Below, one piece after another: positions 1-9,892 of a stretch of 64,000 bases of DNA. The notes beneath the pieces were generated by a model. The model worked only from the letters and a program-made list of their open reading frames with translations, had not been told where the DNA came from and made no database searches. Numbering within the stretch: position 1 is the first letter of the stretch; every line of letters starts with the position of its first letter. Source of the stretch: Clostridium niameyense (GTDB lineage: Bacteria; Bacillota; Clostridia; Clostridiales; Clostridiaceae); contig NZ_LN849007.1 in the NCBI RefSeq assembly GCF_001243045.1, forward strand, positions 124,001-188,000, given 5' to 3'. Made by a program: the position numbers and the translations under genes.

Positions 1-174
1 AGTGGAATGGGAATATTAAAGACAGTAACTCATGGAAGGATAAACTCTTATGACAAACTAGGTATTGTATTTGTACCTAGGGCAGTTCCAGAACAATCTA
101 CAGTTATAGGAGTAAACGATAAAAAATTTAAGGAGATATTAGATAAAATTAAAAATAAAGATAAGGATGAATAA
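1..174 (+). CDS. C-terminal end of an unidentified protein (partial)
   Basis: Frame 1 is open from the window edge to TAA at 172-174, giving about 57 residues that begin [20 protein letters not shown] and end in a lysine/aspartate-rich tail. The uvrB start lies almost on its stop codon, so the two are probably cotranscribed. The fragment is too short for a family assignment. Clostridial genomes often have a PDZ-containing membrane protein or S41 protease upstream of uvrB, but that is context only and nothing in the fragment proves it. Confidence 0.6.
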   Translation, partial: SGMGILKTVTHGRINSYDKLGIVFVPRAVPEQSTVIGVNDKKFKEILDKIKNKDKDE

Positions 175-175
175 T

Positions 176-2164
176 ATGGGTGAATTTAAAGTGGTTTCTA
201 AATTCAAGCCTACAGGAGATCAACCTAAGGCCATAGAAAGTATATCAGAGGGTATAAATAATAAGAATAAATTTCAGACTTTAATAGGTGTTACAGGTTC
301 TGGAAAGACATTTACTATGGCAAATATTATAGAAAAAGTACAAAAACCTACTCTAGTATTGGCACATAATAAAACTTTGGCGGCTCAATTATGTTCTGAG
401 TTTAGGGAGTTTTTCCCCAATAGTGCAGTAGAATATTTTGTGTCTTACTATGATTATTATCAACCAGAAGCATATGTTGCACAAACAGATACTTACATAG
501 AGAAGGACGCTTCTATAAATGATGAAATAGATAAACTAAGACACTCAGCTACTGCGGCTTTATTTGAGAGAAAAGATGTTATAATAGTTTCCTCAGTTTC
601 ATGTATATATGGATTAGGAAATCCAGAAGAATATAAGAAATTAACTATATCCCTTAGAGAGGGAATGGAAAAGGACAGAGATGAAATAATTAAAAAACTT
701 GTAGAAATACAATATGAAAGAAATGATGTAAACTTTGTTAGGGGAACTTTTAGAGTGAAGGGTGATGTGTTAGACATATTCCCAGCAGGGTCTAGTAATA
801 AGGCTATAAGAATAGAATTTTTCGGTGACGAAATAGAAAAAATAAAAGAATTTGATGTTTTAACAGGTGATATTATAGGAAAGTTAAAACATGTAGCTAT
901 ATTTCCCGCATCACACTTTGCTACATCAAAGGAAAGAATAGAAATAGCTATAAAAAAGATAGAAGAGGAACTAGAAGAAAGGGTAAAAGAGCTAGCGGAC
1001 AATGACAGAATTTTAGAAGCACAAAGATTAAAACAAAGAACAAATTTTGATATAGAGATGATGAGGGAAGTAGGGTATTGTACAGGTATAGAAAACTACT
1101 CTCGTATATTGGATGGAAGAGCCAAAGGTACACCACCACAAACTTTAATTGATTACTTTCCTGATGATTTTTTATTGTTTATAGATGAAAGTCATGTAAC
1201 ATTGCCACAGGTTAGAGCAATGCAGGCAGGTGATAAATCAAGAAAAGATTCATTGGTAAACTATGGATTTAGGCTTCCTTGTGCTTATGATAATAGACCT
1301 CTTACCTTTGGAGAATTTGAAGAAAAGCTAAATCAAGTAGTATTTGTAAGTGCTACTCCAGCTAAATATGAATTAGAACATTCAAATAATATAGCTGAAC
1401 AAGTAATAAGGCCTACGGGGCTTTTAGATCCTGAAATAATTGTAAAACCTATAAAGAGTCAAATAGATGATTTATATAGTAATATACAGAAAACTATAAG
1501 TAATGGATTTAGGATATTGGTAACTACATTAACTAAAAAAATGGCAGAAGACTTAACAGACTATTTAAAAGATATAGGAGTAAAAACTCGTTATTTACAT
1601 TCTGATATTGATACTATTGAAAGAATGAAAATAATTCACGATCTTAGAGCAAGAGAGTTTGATGTTTTAGTTGGAATAAACCTTTTAAGAGAAGGATTGG
1701 ATATACCTGAAGTAGCATTAGTAGCTATATTAGATGCAGACAAAGAAGGGTTTTTAAGGTCAGAAACATCATTAATTCAAACTGTAGGAAGAGCTGCAAG
1801 AAATTCCGAAAGTAAAGTTATTATGTATGCAGATACTATAACTAAATCCATGAAAAAAACTATAGATGAGACAAATAGAAGAAGAAATATTCAAATGGAA
1901 TATAATAAAGCTCATGGAATAATCCCTAAAACTATTATAAAAGAAATAAGAGATGTAATAAAAATAAGTGATATAGCAGAAGAGAAAACACAATATGATA
2001 GCTTAGAAGAAGCTTTAGAGGTTAATAATAATAATATAGATAAATTAATAGAACAATATGAAAAACAAATGAAGGAAGCATCAAAAGAATTACAGTTTGA
2101 GAAGGCAGCACAACTTAGAGACATGATATATAAATTAAAAAAAGATAAAGTAAGGGAAACTTAA
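176..2164 (+). CDS. uvrB: UvrB, excinuclease ABC subunit B
   Basis: This is the damage-verifying helicase-like subunit of nucleotide excision repair. It is loaded by UvrA and recruits UvrC. About 662 residues, the usual size. Visible are Walker A GVTGSGKT near residue 38, the beta-hairpin segment [11 protein letters not shown] near 91, helicase motif DESH, motif VSATPA, the motif VI region QTVGRAARN, and a C-terminal UVR motif ([17 protein letters not shown]) that contacts UvrC. An ATG at 167 is in frame, but AAGGATGA sits about 9 bases before the ATG at 176 and the protein then begins [10 protein letters not shown] as in homologues, so 176 is preferred. It is followed 11 bases later by uvrA. 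Confidence 0.97.
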   Translation: MGEFKVVSKFKPTGDQPKAIESISEGINNKNKFQTLIGVTGSGKTFTMANIIEKVQKPTLVLAHNKTLAAQLCSEFREFFPNSAVEYFVSYYDYYQPEAYVAQTDTYIEKDASINDEIDKLRHSATAALFERKDVIIVSSVSCIYGLGNPEEYKKLTISLREGMEKDRDEIIKKLVEIQYERNDVNFVRGTFRVKGDVLDIFPAGSSNKAIRIEFFGDEIEKIKEFDVLTGDIIGKLKHVAIFPASHFATSKERIEIAIKKIEEELEERVKELADNDRILEAQRLKQRTNFDIEMMREVGYCTGIENYSRILDGRAKGTPPQTLIDYFPDDFLLFIDESHVTLPQVRAMQAGDKSRKDSLVNYGFRLPCAYDNRPLTFGEFEEKLNQVVFVSATPAKYELEHSNNIAEQVIRPTGLLDPEIIVKPIKSQIDDLYSNIQKTISNGFRILVTTLTKKMAEDLTDYLKDIGVKTRYLHSDIDTIERMKIIHDLRAREFDVLVGINLLREGLDIPEVALVAILDADKEGFLRSETSLIQTVGRAARNSESKVIMYADTITKSMKKTIDETNRRRNIQMEYNKAHGIIPKTIIKEIRDVIKISDIAEEKTQYDSLEEALEVNNNNIDKLIEQYEKQMKEASKELQFEKAAQLRDMIYKLKKDKVRET

Positions 2165-2175
2165 GGGGTGCAATT

Positions 2176-4998
2176 ATGAAAGATAAAATTATAATAAAAG
2201 GCGCAAAAGTTCATAACTTAAAAGACGTAAGTTTAGAATTACCAAGAGATAAGTATATAGTTTTCACAGGACTTTCGGGTTCCGGTAAATCTTCTTTGGC
2301 TTTTGATACTTTATATGCAGAAGGTCAAAGAAGATATGTTGAATCCTTATCTGCTTATGCAAGACAATTTTTAGGACAAATGAATAAACCAGAAGTAGAA
2401 TATATAGAAGGATTATCTCCAGCTATATCCATAGATCAAAAAACTACTAGTAGAAATCCACGTTCTACAGTAGGAACAGTTACGGAAATTTATGACTATT
2501 TAAGATTATTATATTCTAAAGTAGGAATACCTCACTGTCCTAAATGTGGTAATAAAATAACTCAACAAACTGTAGATCAAATGGTAGATAGGATAATGTC
2601 TTTAGAAGAAAGAACAAAAATTCAAATATTAGCTCCTGTAATAAGAGGAAGAAAAGGAGAGCATATAAAAGTATTAGATAACATATTGAAAAATGGTTTT
2701 GTAAGAGCAAGAATAGATGGAGAAATCATAGATTTAGAGGAAGAAGATATAAAATTAGAAAAAAATAAAAACCATACTATAGAGGCAGTAGTAGACAGAA
2801 TTATAGTAAAAGAAGGTATAGAAGCCAGGTTAACAGATTCTATAGAAACTGCACTGAAATTATCAGAAGGAATAGTTATAATAAATATTATAGGGAAAGA
2901 AGATATACTATTTAGTGAAAAGTTTTCTTGTCCACATTGTGGCATAAGTATAGGAGAAATAGCACCAAGAATGTTCTCATTTAACTCTCCTTATGGAAAA
3001 TGTGCTGCTTGTGACGGGTTGGGAACTTTATTAGAAATTGATGAGGATTTAATAATACCAGATAAAAGCAAAAGCATAGTAGGAGGAGCTATAGTACCTT
3101 TAGGTAGTGGTAGTTTGAGGGAAGACTCTTGGACTTTTAGTATATTAAAAGCTCTATCAAAAAAATATAAATTTGAGTTGGATATACCTATAGAAAAATT
3201 AGATAAAGATATTGTAGATATTCTTTTATATGGAACAAAAGGTGAAAAGATAAAAGTTAAATATAAAAAAGAAGATAAAGACATGGAGTTTAATCATGCT
3301 TTTGAGGGAATAATAAATAATCTAAAAAGAAGGTATTTGGAAACTAATTCAGATTATATTAAGAAAGATATAGAAAATTATATGAGTGATAATCCATGTC
3401 CAAAATGTAAAGGAGCTCGTCTTCATAAAGAAGCTTTATCTATTACAATAGGTGAAAAAAATATATTTGAATTTTGTAATATGCCTATAAAAAAAGAAAT
3501 TAATTTTTTAGAATCATTATCTTTGTCAGAAAAAGATAAAATAATAAGCGATCAGATATTAAAAGAGATTAGAAGTAGATTGAAGTTCTTAATGGATGTA
3601 GGATTAGATTACCTTACTTTATCTAGAAATGCATCTACATTATCGGGAGGGGAATCTCAAAGAATAAGATTGGCAACTCAAATAGGTTCAAGTTTGGTAG
3701 GAGTATTGTACATACTAGATGAGCCTAGCATAGGACTTCACCAAAGAGATAATGATAAACTTATAAAAACTCTAAAAGATTTAAGAGATATAGGGAATAC
3801 TTTAGTTGTAGTAGAACATGATGAAGATACTATAAGAGAAGCAGATTATGTAGTAGATATAGGACCTGCAGCTGGAGAACATGGAGGAGAGATAGTAGCT
3901 CAGGGTACAGTAGAAGATATAATAAATAATGAAAAATCTATAACAGGACAATATCTAAGTGGAAAGAAAAAAATTGCTATTCCTTCAACAAGAAGAAAAA
4001 GTAATGGAAATTATATAACAATTAAAGGTGCTAAAGAAAATAATTTAAAAAATATAAATGTTAAGTTTCCAATAGGATTATTTACTTGTGTTACAGGAGT
4101 TTCTGGATCAGGTAAAAGTACTCTTGTAAATGAAATACTATATAAAGGAATTCATAAAAAGCTTAATAATGTTAAAGAAAATCCAGGAAAACACAAAAAT
4201 ATTGAAGGAATAGAGAATGTAGATAAAATAATAAATATAGATCAAAGTCCAATTGGTAGGACACCACGTTCTAATCCAGCCACATATACAGGAGTCTTTG
4301 ACTATATAAGAGAAGTTTTTGCAAACACTAAAGAGGCAAAAATGAAGGGATATAAGCCAGGAAGATTTAGTTTTAATGTTAAAGGTGGAAGATGCGAGGC
4401 TTGTAACGGTGATGGTATTATAAAAATTGAAATGCAGTTTTTATCAGATGTGTATGTGCCTTGTGAAGTTTGTGGAGGAAAAAGATATAATAGGGAAACT
4501 TTAGAGGTTAAATATAAGGGAAAAAATATTTCAGAAATTTTAAATATGACTGTAGAAGAAGCTGTTAAATTTTTTGAAAATATACCTCGTATAAAAAATA
4601 AGTTACAAACACTTATGGATGTAGGGTTAAGTTATGTAAGATTAGGGCAACCTTCTACTCAGTTATCAGGAGGAGAAGCGCAAAGAATAAAATTAGCTTA
4701 TGAGTTATCAAAAAGAAGTACAGGGAAAACTTTATATATATTGGATGAACCAACTACTGGTCTTCATGTAGATGATGTAAATAGATTAGTAAAAATACTA
4801 CAAAGATTAACTGATTTAGGGAATACTGTAGTAGTTATAGAGCATAACTTAGATGTTATAAAATGTGCAGATTTCTTAATTGATTTAGGACCAGAAGGAG
4901 GAGAAAAAGGAGGAAATATAATAGATACAGGTACACCGGAACACATTGCTAGCATTGACAATTCTTATACGGGACAATATTTAAAAAAGGTGTTATAA
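2176..4998 (+). CDS. uvrA: UvrA, excinuclease ABC subunit A
   Basis: This is the ABC-type ATPase that first recognises DNA lesions in nucleotide excision repair and delivers UvrB. 940 residues, full length. It has two ABC modules: Walker [10 protein letters not shown] near residue 33 and GVSGSGKST in the second half, signature motifs [11 protein letters not shown] and [11 protein letters not shown], and Walker B followed by [12 protein letters not shown] and [12 protein letters not shown]. Zinc-finger cysteine pairs occur at CPKCGNK, CPHCG, CAACDG, CPKCKG and CEACNG/CEVCGG. It lies directly after uvrB, so the two form an operon, and a hairpin terminator follows its stop. Confidence 0.98.
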   Translation: MKDKIIIKGAKVHNLKDVSLELPRDKYIVFTGLSGSGKSSLAFDTLYAEGQRRYVESLSAYARQFLGQMNKPEVEYIEGLSPAISIDQKTTSRNPRSTVGTVTEIYDYLRLLYSKVGIPHCPKCGNKITQQTVDQMVDRIMSLEERTKIQILAPVIRGRKGEHIKVLDNILKNGFVRARIDGEIIDLEEEDIKLEKNKNHTIEAVVDRIIVKEGIEARLTDSIETALKLSEGIVIINIIGKEDILFSEKFSCPHCGISIGEIAPRMFSFNSPYGKCAACDGLGTLLEIDEDLIIPDKSKSIVGGAIVPLGSGSLREDSWTFSILKALSKKYKFELDIPIEKLDKDIVDILLYGTKGEKIKVKYKKEDKDMEFNHAFEGIINNLKRRYLETNSDYIKKDIENYMSDNPCPKCKGARLHKEALSITIGEKNIFEFCNMPIKKEINFLESLSLSEKDKIISDQILKEIRSRLKFLMDVGLDYLTLSRNASTLSGGESQRIRLATQIGSSLVGVLYILDEPSIGLHQRDNDKLIKTLKDLRDIGNTLVVVEHDEDTIREADYVVDIGPAAGEHGGEIVAQGTVEDIINNEKSITGQYLSGKKKIAIPSTRRKSNGNYITIKGAKENNLKNINVKFPIGLFTCVTGVSGSGKSTLVNEILYKGIHKKLNNVKENPGKHKNIEGIENVDKIINIDQSPIGRTPRSNPATYTGVFDYIREVFANTKEAKMKGYKPGRFSFNVKGGRCEACNGDGIIKIEMQFLSDVYVPCEVCGGKRYNRETLEVKYKGKNISEILNMTVEEAVKFFENIPRIKNKLQTLMDVGLSYVRLGQPSTQLSGGEAQRIKLAYELSKRSTGKTLYILDEPTTGLHVDDVNRLVKILQRLTDLGNTVVVIEHNLDVIKCADFLIDLGPEGGEKGGNIIDTGTPEHIASIDNSYTGQYLKKVL

Positions 4999-5005
4999 TT
5001 TATTT

Positions 5006-5042
5006 AGGACTAGCATATAGAATATTGGTGCTAGTCTTTTAA
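5006..5042 (+). terminator. Rho-independent terminator after uvrBA
   Basis: The 8-base arms GACTAGCA (5008-5015) and TGCTAGTC (5029-5036) are perfectly complementary and are followed by TTTT. The hairpin starts just after the uvrA stop. Confidence 0.75.
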
Positions 5043-5095
5043 ATACAGAGTCTAGATTAAGTATATTGGATATGGAAGGTAAAGAAGGTGAAGAT

Positions 5096-5530
5096 ATGGA
5101 TTTGAGTAAGTTAAGTTTAATTTTTAAAATAGTAATAATAGGAATAGTATATATTATAATTTTCTTAGCTTTAAGGATAATGTATAAAGACATGAAAGGT
5201 GGAACTAAAAGAAGAACTTCCTCAAGAAAGACTTTTGGTTTAGAGGTAATAAATACTATTGAAAATTCTGACTTCAAAAAAGGTGGAGTCATACCTATAA
5301 GAGGAGAAATAACTATAGGAAGAAAACATAGCAATATGTTAGTATTAGATGATCCATATGTATCAGGAAGTCATGCCAGAATTTATGCCAAAAATAAAAA
5401 GTATATAATAGAGGATCTGCAAAGTACAAATGGAACTATTGTAAATGATACGAAAATTAAAGGTAAATACTACCTATCATCAGGAGATAAAATCAAAATA
5501 GGTGGTACAGCATTTAAGGTAATTGGATAA
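5096..5530 (+). CDS. Membrane-anchored FHA-domain protein
   Basis: About 144 residues. An N-terminal hydrophobic segment (LIFKIVIIGIVYIIIFLALR, roughly residues 7-26) precedes a charged linker and a C-terminal FHA domain with the hallmarks GEITIGRKHSN, GSHARI and LQSTNGTIVND. FHA domains bind phosphothreonine, so it is probably a membrane-tethered adaptor for a Ser/Thr kinase substrate. It lies immediately upstream of a SEDS protein and a PBP, an arrangement that in Gram-positive bacteria links FHA proteins to peptidoglycan synthesis; the link here is inference. Earlier in-frame TTG (5066) and ATG (5072) codons exist, but AAGGTG stands 5 bases before the ATG at 5096, so that start is chosen. 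Confidence 0.85.
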   Translation: MDLSKLSLIFKIVIIGIVYIIIFLALRIMYKDMKGGTKRRTSSRKTFGLEVINTIENSDFKKGGVIPIRGEITIGRKHSNMLVLDDPYVSGSHARIYAKNKKYIIEDLQSTNGTIVNDTKIKGKYYLSSGDKIKIGGTAFKVIG

Positions 5531-5571
5531 TAATTTTGGACTTATTCCTCTGTATAGGATGGTGAAATATA

Positions 5572-6777
5572 ATGAATACTGTAAAGGGAGAAAGAAAACT
5601 TTTAAGACATACTTATTTTTTATGTATAATATGTTTTCTAAATTTAGCTATATTAAAACAACCTTTTGATACAGGTGCTATGATAATTGCAGCAGTAACC
5701 TGTTTATTAATTGGATATTCTTATTTTATAATAAGAAAGTTTTTCTCTGATGGAGATAAATATATATTTATTTTTTCTAGCATATTATCTGTAATTGGGA
5801 TAGTAATGTTATATAGAATAGATACAAGTACGTCTATTAAGCAAATAATTTGGTTTGCTGTAGGGGTTACTACATTTATTTTAATGGTAGTGTTACTACC
5901 AGATTTAAAGAGATTTTGTAAACATAGATATATATATCTAATTATTACTATTATATTTATGGCCATGGGTACACTATTAGGTAAAGAAATATATGGTGCT
6001 AAAAACTGGGTAAAGATAGCAGGGGTTACTTTTCAGCCTTCGGAGTTTGGTAAATTATTTTTAGTAGCTTATCTAGCTGCAGCACTAAAAGACTATGATA
6101 ATAATTTCCTTAAATTAATAGAACCTGCAGCAGTAGTTATGTTGTGCTTAGGTTTTATGGTACTTCAAAAGGACTTAGGTTCTGCACTAATATTTTTTGG
6201 TATTTCAGTAACAATGCTATACATAGCTACTTCTAAGCTTAAATACGTTATAACTTGTTTAGTATTATTTGTAGCAGGTGGGGGAATATCTTATAAACTT
6301 TTTGATCATGTTAGAACAAGAATTTTGATATGGAAAAATCCTTGGCCTTATGCAAGTGGAAAAAGTTATCAGATAGTTCAATCTATGTTCTCTATAGCAT
6401 CAGGAGGTCTTACAGGTTCTGGATTAGGACTTGGTCATCCAGAGTATGTACCAGTAAAAACTACAGATTTTATTTTTGCGGTTATTTGTGAAGAACTAGG
6501 CATATTAATGGGATTTGCTATTATAATATTTTATTTTCTTTTGTTTTATAGGGGAATGAGAGCAGCTGTGTATGCTGAAGATAAATTTTCTCAGTTATTA
6601 GCTGTAGGATATAGTGCTATGATAGCTTCTCAAGTTTTAGTTATAGTAGGAGGAGTTATAAATATGATTCCGCTTACAGGTATAACCTTGCCTTTAATAA
6701 GTTATGGGGGAAGCTCTATGTTAAGTATATTCTTTTCTTTAGGGATACTTCAAAAGATATCAGAAGAGGGTAGGTAA
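5572..6777 (+). CDS. SEDS-family peptidoglycan glycosyltransferase (FtsW/RodA/SpoVE type)
   Basis: A polytopic membrane protein of 401 residues with about ten hydrophobic segments. SEDS proteins polymerise lipid II into glycan strands and work with a class B PBP. Diagnostic stretches are GAKNWVKIAGVTFQPSEFGK, VLQKDLGSALIFFG, the loop with GLGLGHPEYVPVKTTDFIFA and the C-terminal GITLPLISYGGSSM. The next gene, one base downstream, is a transpeptidase PBP, so this is probably a dedicated SEDS-PBP pair. Sequence alone does not settle whether it serves elongation, division or sporulation, so no symbol is given. Confidence 0.93.
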   Translation: MNTVKGERKLLRHTYFLCIICFLNLAILKQPFDTGAMIIAAVTCLLIGYSYFIIRKFFSDGDKYIFIFSSILSVIGIVMLYRIDTSTSIKQIIWFAVGVTTFILMVVLLPDLKRFCKHRYIYLIITIIFMAMGTLLGKEIYGAKNWVKIAGVTFQPSEFGKLFLVAYLAAALKDYDNNFLKLIEPAAVVMLCLGFMVLQKDLGSALIFFGISVTMLYIATSKLKYVITCLVLFVAGGGISYKLFDHVRTRILIWKNPWPYASGKSYQIVQSMFSIASGGLTGSGLGLGHPEYVPVKTTDFIFAVICEELGILMGFAIIIFYFLLFYRGMRAAVYAEDKFSQLLAVGYSAMIASQVLVIVGGVINMIPLTGITLPLISYGGSSMLSIFFSLGILQKISEEGR

Positions 6778-6778
6778 A

Positions 6779-8212
6779 ATGATGAAGAGAGATATTTCAA
6801 GTAATATAAAAAAGGTATTAACGGTATTTTTAGTTTGCTTTATGGGTCTTATATCTTACATAACTTATTTTGAAATGGCTATAGGTCCAAAGATAGTGGA
6901 TAGTCCCAATAACAGAAGGTTATGGGTGAAAAGAAATGAAGTACTAAGAGGTACCATTTATGATAGAAATATGAAACCCTTAACTAAAAGTGAAAGAGTA
7001 AGCAGCGAATTTCAAAAAATAGAATATACAGGTGGACCTATGTTCTCCCATGTGTTAGGATATATGAGTGTAAAATATGGATTAACTGGACTTGAAAGAA
7101 AATATGATTCAGAATTAATGTCTACAGATATACAAGACAATTTAATAAATTTTATAAAATCTAAAGGAAAGACTGAAGAAAAAGTAGGTCATGGGTTGAA
7201 AACTACACTAGATTATAATGTACAAAAAGTTGCATATGATGCTTTGGGGGATAATAAAGGCGCAGCAGTAGCTTTAAATCCTAAAACTGGTGAAGTAATA
7301 GCTATAGTATCTAAGCCATCATATGATCCTAATAAATTAGAAGAAATATGGAAAGATATTAATAAGGATAAAAATATACCATTACTTAACAGAGCTACAT
7401 CTGGATTATATCCACCAGGTTCAACTTTTAAAGTTGTTACAGCCATAAGTGCATTAGAAAATATTCAAGGTATTAATTATAGATCTTTTCAAGATAATGG
7501 TAGTATCCAAATTGGTAAAGATTATTCATTAAGTAACTATAATGGAGAATCCTTTGGAACTATAAGTTTTAGAAATGCATTTGTACATTCTAGTAATGTA
7601 GTTTTCGGAAGTTTAGGATTAGAATTAGGAAATAAAAAGTTGAAAGACACAGCAGAAAAGCTATATTTTAATAAAGAAACACCAACAGATGGTATATCTT
7701 TAGAAAAAAGTCAGTTTCCATCTTTAAGAGTTTATGATAAGGGAAGTATTGCACAAAGTGCTATAGGTCAAAGTTCAGTGTTATCTACTCCTATGGAAAT
7801 GGCATTAGTTGCATCTACTGTAGCTAATAATGGTGTTATGATGAGACCCCATTTGGTTAAAGAAGTATTAAATAGTAAAGGAAATTTAATAAAGACAATT
7901 CCTGAAGAATCCAATGGAGAAGTTATTAGTAAGAGTACTGCAAATATAGTAAAGGATCTTATGAGAGATGTTGTATCTGAAGGTACGGGCAGAAATGCAG
8001 CAGTTGATGGTGCACAGGTTTGCGGTAAAACAGGTACAGCAGATCATAATGGAACTAACAAAGGAGAAGCAGCTCATTCTTGGTTCATAGGATTTGCTCC
8101 TTATGATAATCCACAAGTTGCTGTGGCTGTCATTGTAGAAAATGGAGGACAAGGAGGAATAGCTGCAGCTAATATAGCTTCAAATATAATAAGTCAATCA
8201 TTAAAAAAATAG
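6779..8212 (+). CDS. Penicillin-binding protein, class B transpeptidase
   Basis: 477 residues. A short cytoplasmic tail and one transmembrane segment (VLTVFLVCFMGLISYITYF) anchor an extracytoplasmic transpeptidase that cross-links peptidoglycan. The catalytic motifs are in order: SxxK as STFK in YPPGSTFKVVTA (near residue 216), SxN as SSN in FVHSSNVVF, and KTG as CGKTGTAD. The N-terminal part is short for a class B PBP, and no PASTA domains follow the catalytic domain. It starts one base after the SEDS gene stop, which supports cotranscription and a working complex. Beta-lactams would be expected to acylate the STFK serine. Confidence 0.94.
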   Translation: MMKRDISSNIKKVLTVFLVCFMGLISYITYFEMAIGPKIVDSPNNRRLWVKRNEVLRGTIYDRNMKPLTKSERVSSEFQKIEYTGGPMFSHVLGYMSVKYGLTGLERKYDSELMSTDIQDNLINFIKSKGKTEEKVGHGLKTTLDYNVQKVAYDALGDNKGAAVALNPKTGEVIAIVSKPSYDPNKLEEIWKDINKDKNIPLLNRATSGLYPPGSTFKVVTAISALENIQGINYRSFQDNGSIQIGKDYSLSNYNGESFGTISFRNAFVHSSNVVFGSLGLELGNKKLKDTAEKLYFNKETPTDGISLEKSQFPSLRVYDKGSIAQSAIGQSSVLSTPMEMALVASTVANNGVMMRPHLVKEVLNSKGNLIKTIPEESNGEVISKSTANIVKDLMRDVVSEGTGRNAAVDGAQVCGKTGTADHNGTNKGEAAHSWFIGFAPYDNPQVAVAVIVENGGQGGIAAANIASNIISQSLKK

Positions 8213-8247
8213 TTTTAGAGAGGAATAGAGGTGAAATTCATATTTTT

Positions 8248-9144
8248 ATGAAAATTGCTGAGATAACTAGTGATAATAACGGACAAATGGTAGAGTTTAG
8301 TGCATTAGTTAACGATAAGAAAACTAATTATAAAAAGGATGGGAATCCATACATATTATTAATATTACAAGATAATACAGGAAGTATAGCTTTCCCAGTA
8401 TGGGATCATTATGACCATCTAAATAATTTTTTAAAAGTAAATTCTCCTATAATTGTTAATGGTATTGTAGCTACTTTTAATGGAAATATTCAGATAAGAA
8501 ATCCTGTTTTTAAAGCTTATTCAGATAAGGTGAATTATTCAGACTTTGTACCAGAATATAGTATACCTCAACATTTAATTGATTATTTTAATGAAACAGT
8601 AAATAATTTAGAGGAAAAGTATAGAAAGTTAGCTATAGCTGCTACAGGAGCTATGGGATATAATGAAGAAAGGTGGCAAGCTTTTATTACTGGTGTAGCT
8701 GCAGAAAAGTTTCATGGTAATAAAAGAGGAGGGTTATTTCTTCATACTATAGGAGTTATGAAAACTATGGAAGGAATAATAGAAAATTATATAACTAGCC
8801 CTTTTTACATGAGTGCTGAAAATTGTATAGTAAAAGATAGGTTAATGCTTAAAGCTATTGTTCATGACATTATGAAAATAAAGGAATATGAATATAATGG
8901 CATAATTAAAAGGAAACATATAAAATTAGATCATTTAGTTATGGGAGCTTCCTATATAGTAGAAATTAATAAAGAATTAGGAGATATTATATCAGAAGAA
9001 GAATTAGATGATATTTGTTATTCAATATTATGCCATCATGGAGAATTTGGTAATTTTCAGCCTAAAACTATAGAGGATATATTATTAAATTCAGCTGACA
9101 TAATAGATAGTCAAATAGTAAATGCTATAGAGAATAAGATATAA
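8248..9144 (+). CDS. YhaM-like 3'-5' exoribonuclease (OB fold plus HD domain)
   Basis: 298 residues. The N-terminal 100 residues resemble an OB nucleic-acid-binding fold (VEFSALVNDKKTNYKKDGNP, then NGIVATFNGNIQI). The C-terminal part is an HD metal-dependent phosphohydrolase domain with GGLFLHTIGVM, IVHDIMKIKEY and ILCHHGEFG supplying the histidine/aspartate ligands. This order matches Bacillus YhaM, a 3'-5' exonuclease acting on short RNA and DNA, which is slightly longer. The ATG at 8248 is 14 bases after a GAGGTG motif, so translation may be weak; no better in-frame start is seen. A terminator follows directly. Confidence 0.85.
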   Translation: MKIAEITSDNNGQMVEFSALVNDKKTNYKKDGNPYILLILQDNTGSIAFPVWDHYDHLNNFLKVNSPIIVNGIVATFNGNIQIRNPVFKAYSDKVNYSDFVPEYSIPQHLIDYFNETVNNLEEKYRKLAIAATGAMGYNEERWQAFITGVAAEKFHGNKRGGLFLHTIGVMKTMEGIIENYITSPFYMSAENCIVKDRLMLKAIVHDIMKIKEYEYNGIIKRKHIKLDHLVMGASYIVEINKELGDIISEEELDDICYSILCHHGEFGNFQPKTIEDILLNSADIIDSQIVNAIENKI

Positions 9145-9145
9145 T

Positions 9146-9178
9146 AAATCTTGTGTTTATCACAAGATTTATTTTTTT
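9146..9178 (+). terminator. Rho-independent terminator
   Basis: The arms AAATCTTGTG and CACAAGATTT (9146-9170) flank a TTTAT loop and are followed by ATTTTTTT. The hairpin begins one base after the stop of the YhaM-like gene and closes the preceding run. Confidence 0.88.
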
Positions 9179-9270
9179 ATGCATTTAGCCGAAATTTGCA
9201 ATTAATCCTCAAAAAATAGTGTTTTAATGATATAATATATACAATAATTAAAGCTTTAAAGGAGATAATT

Positions 9271-9879
9271 ATGAAAGGTAAAACACATGCGGCAGTTGGG
9301 GTTACGACATTCTTCCTTATATATGACAAAATACCTGGAAAATTTAGTTACATGGGTGTATTAATAGTATTCGTGGCTTCTTTACTGCCAGATATAGATC
9401 ATCCCAAAAGTATATTTAATAAATATATATTACTATTTAAAAATAAGACTTCTAAATTAGCTTTCTATAGTTGTGCTGGAATATTAGTATTATGGTATGA
9501 TTATCTTTATACAAGGGAGCCTGGTATAAAGGCACTAGGTATAATGCTTTTATTAGTAGCAATATCTTCTCATAGAAATGGATTAACCCATAGTTTAATG
9601 GGGATGATTCTATTTTCTTTTTTGGCAGGATACATAGGAAATATGTATAATATACATTATATAGTATATTACTGTATGATAGGGTATGGAAGTCATTTAC
9701 TTTGTGATATGGCAACCAATAGAGGTATACCTTTATTGTATCCTTTTAATAATAAAAAATTTAAATTACCATTGACCTATAAAACTAATTCTAAATTAGG
9801 TACATTAATAGAAACTATATTGACTACATGTGTTTTATTTTTTACAATATATAAATTACCTATAATTTTTCCAAAGTAG
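9271..9879 (+). CDS. Membrane-bound metal-dependent hydrolase, YdjM/DUF457 type
   Basis: 202 residues with four to five hydrophobic segments. Polar histidine/aspartate motifs typical of the family recur: GKTHAAVG at the N-terminus, LLPDIDHPKS, RNGLTHSLMG and YGSHLLCDMATNRGIPLLYP. These residues are taken to bind metal at the membrane face; the substrate of the family is not established. It stands alone after a terminator and 13 bases before uvrC, so it could be cotranscribed with uvrC. The start is preceded by AAAGGAGATAAT. Confidence 0.85.
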   Translation: MKGKTHAAVGVTTFFLIYDKIPGKFSYMGVLIVFVASLLPDIDHPKSIFNKYILLFKNKTSKLAFYSCAGILVLWYDYLYTREPGIKALGIMLLLVAISSHRNGLTHSLMGMILFSFLAGYIGNMYNIHYIVYYCMIGYGSHLLCDMATNRGIPLLYPFNNKKFKLPLTYKTNSKLGTLIETILTTCVLFFTIYKLPIIFPK

Positions 9880-9892
9880 TAGGGGTGATTAT

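Noticed and set aside
493-1002. Long minus-strand open frame inside uvrB, and many similar ones opposite other genes
   Set aside because: Serine/phenylalanine-rich translations and exact opposition to well-supported genes show they are antisense shadows of A+T-rich coding sequence.
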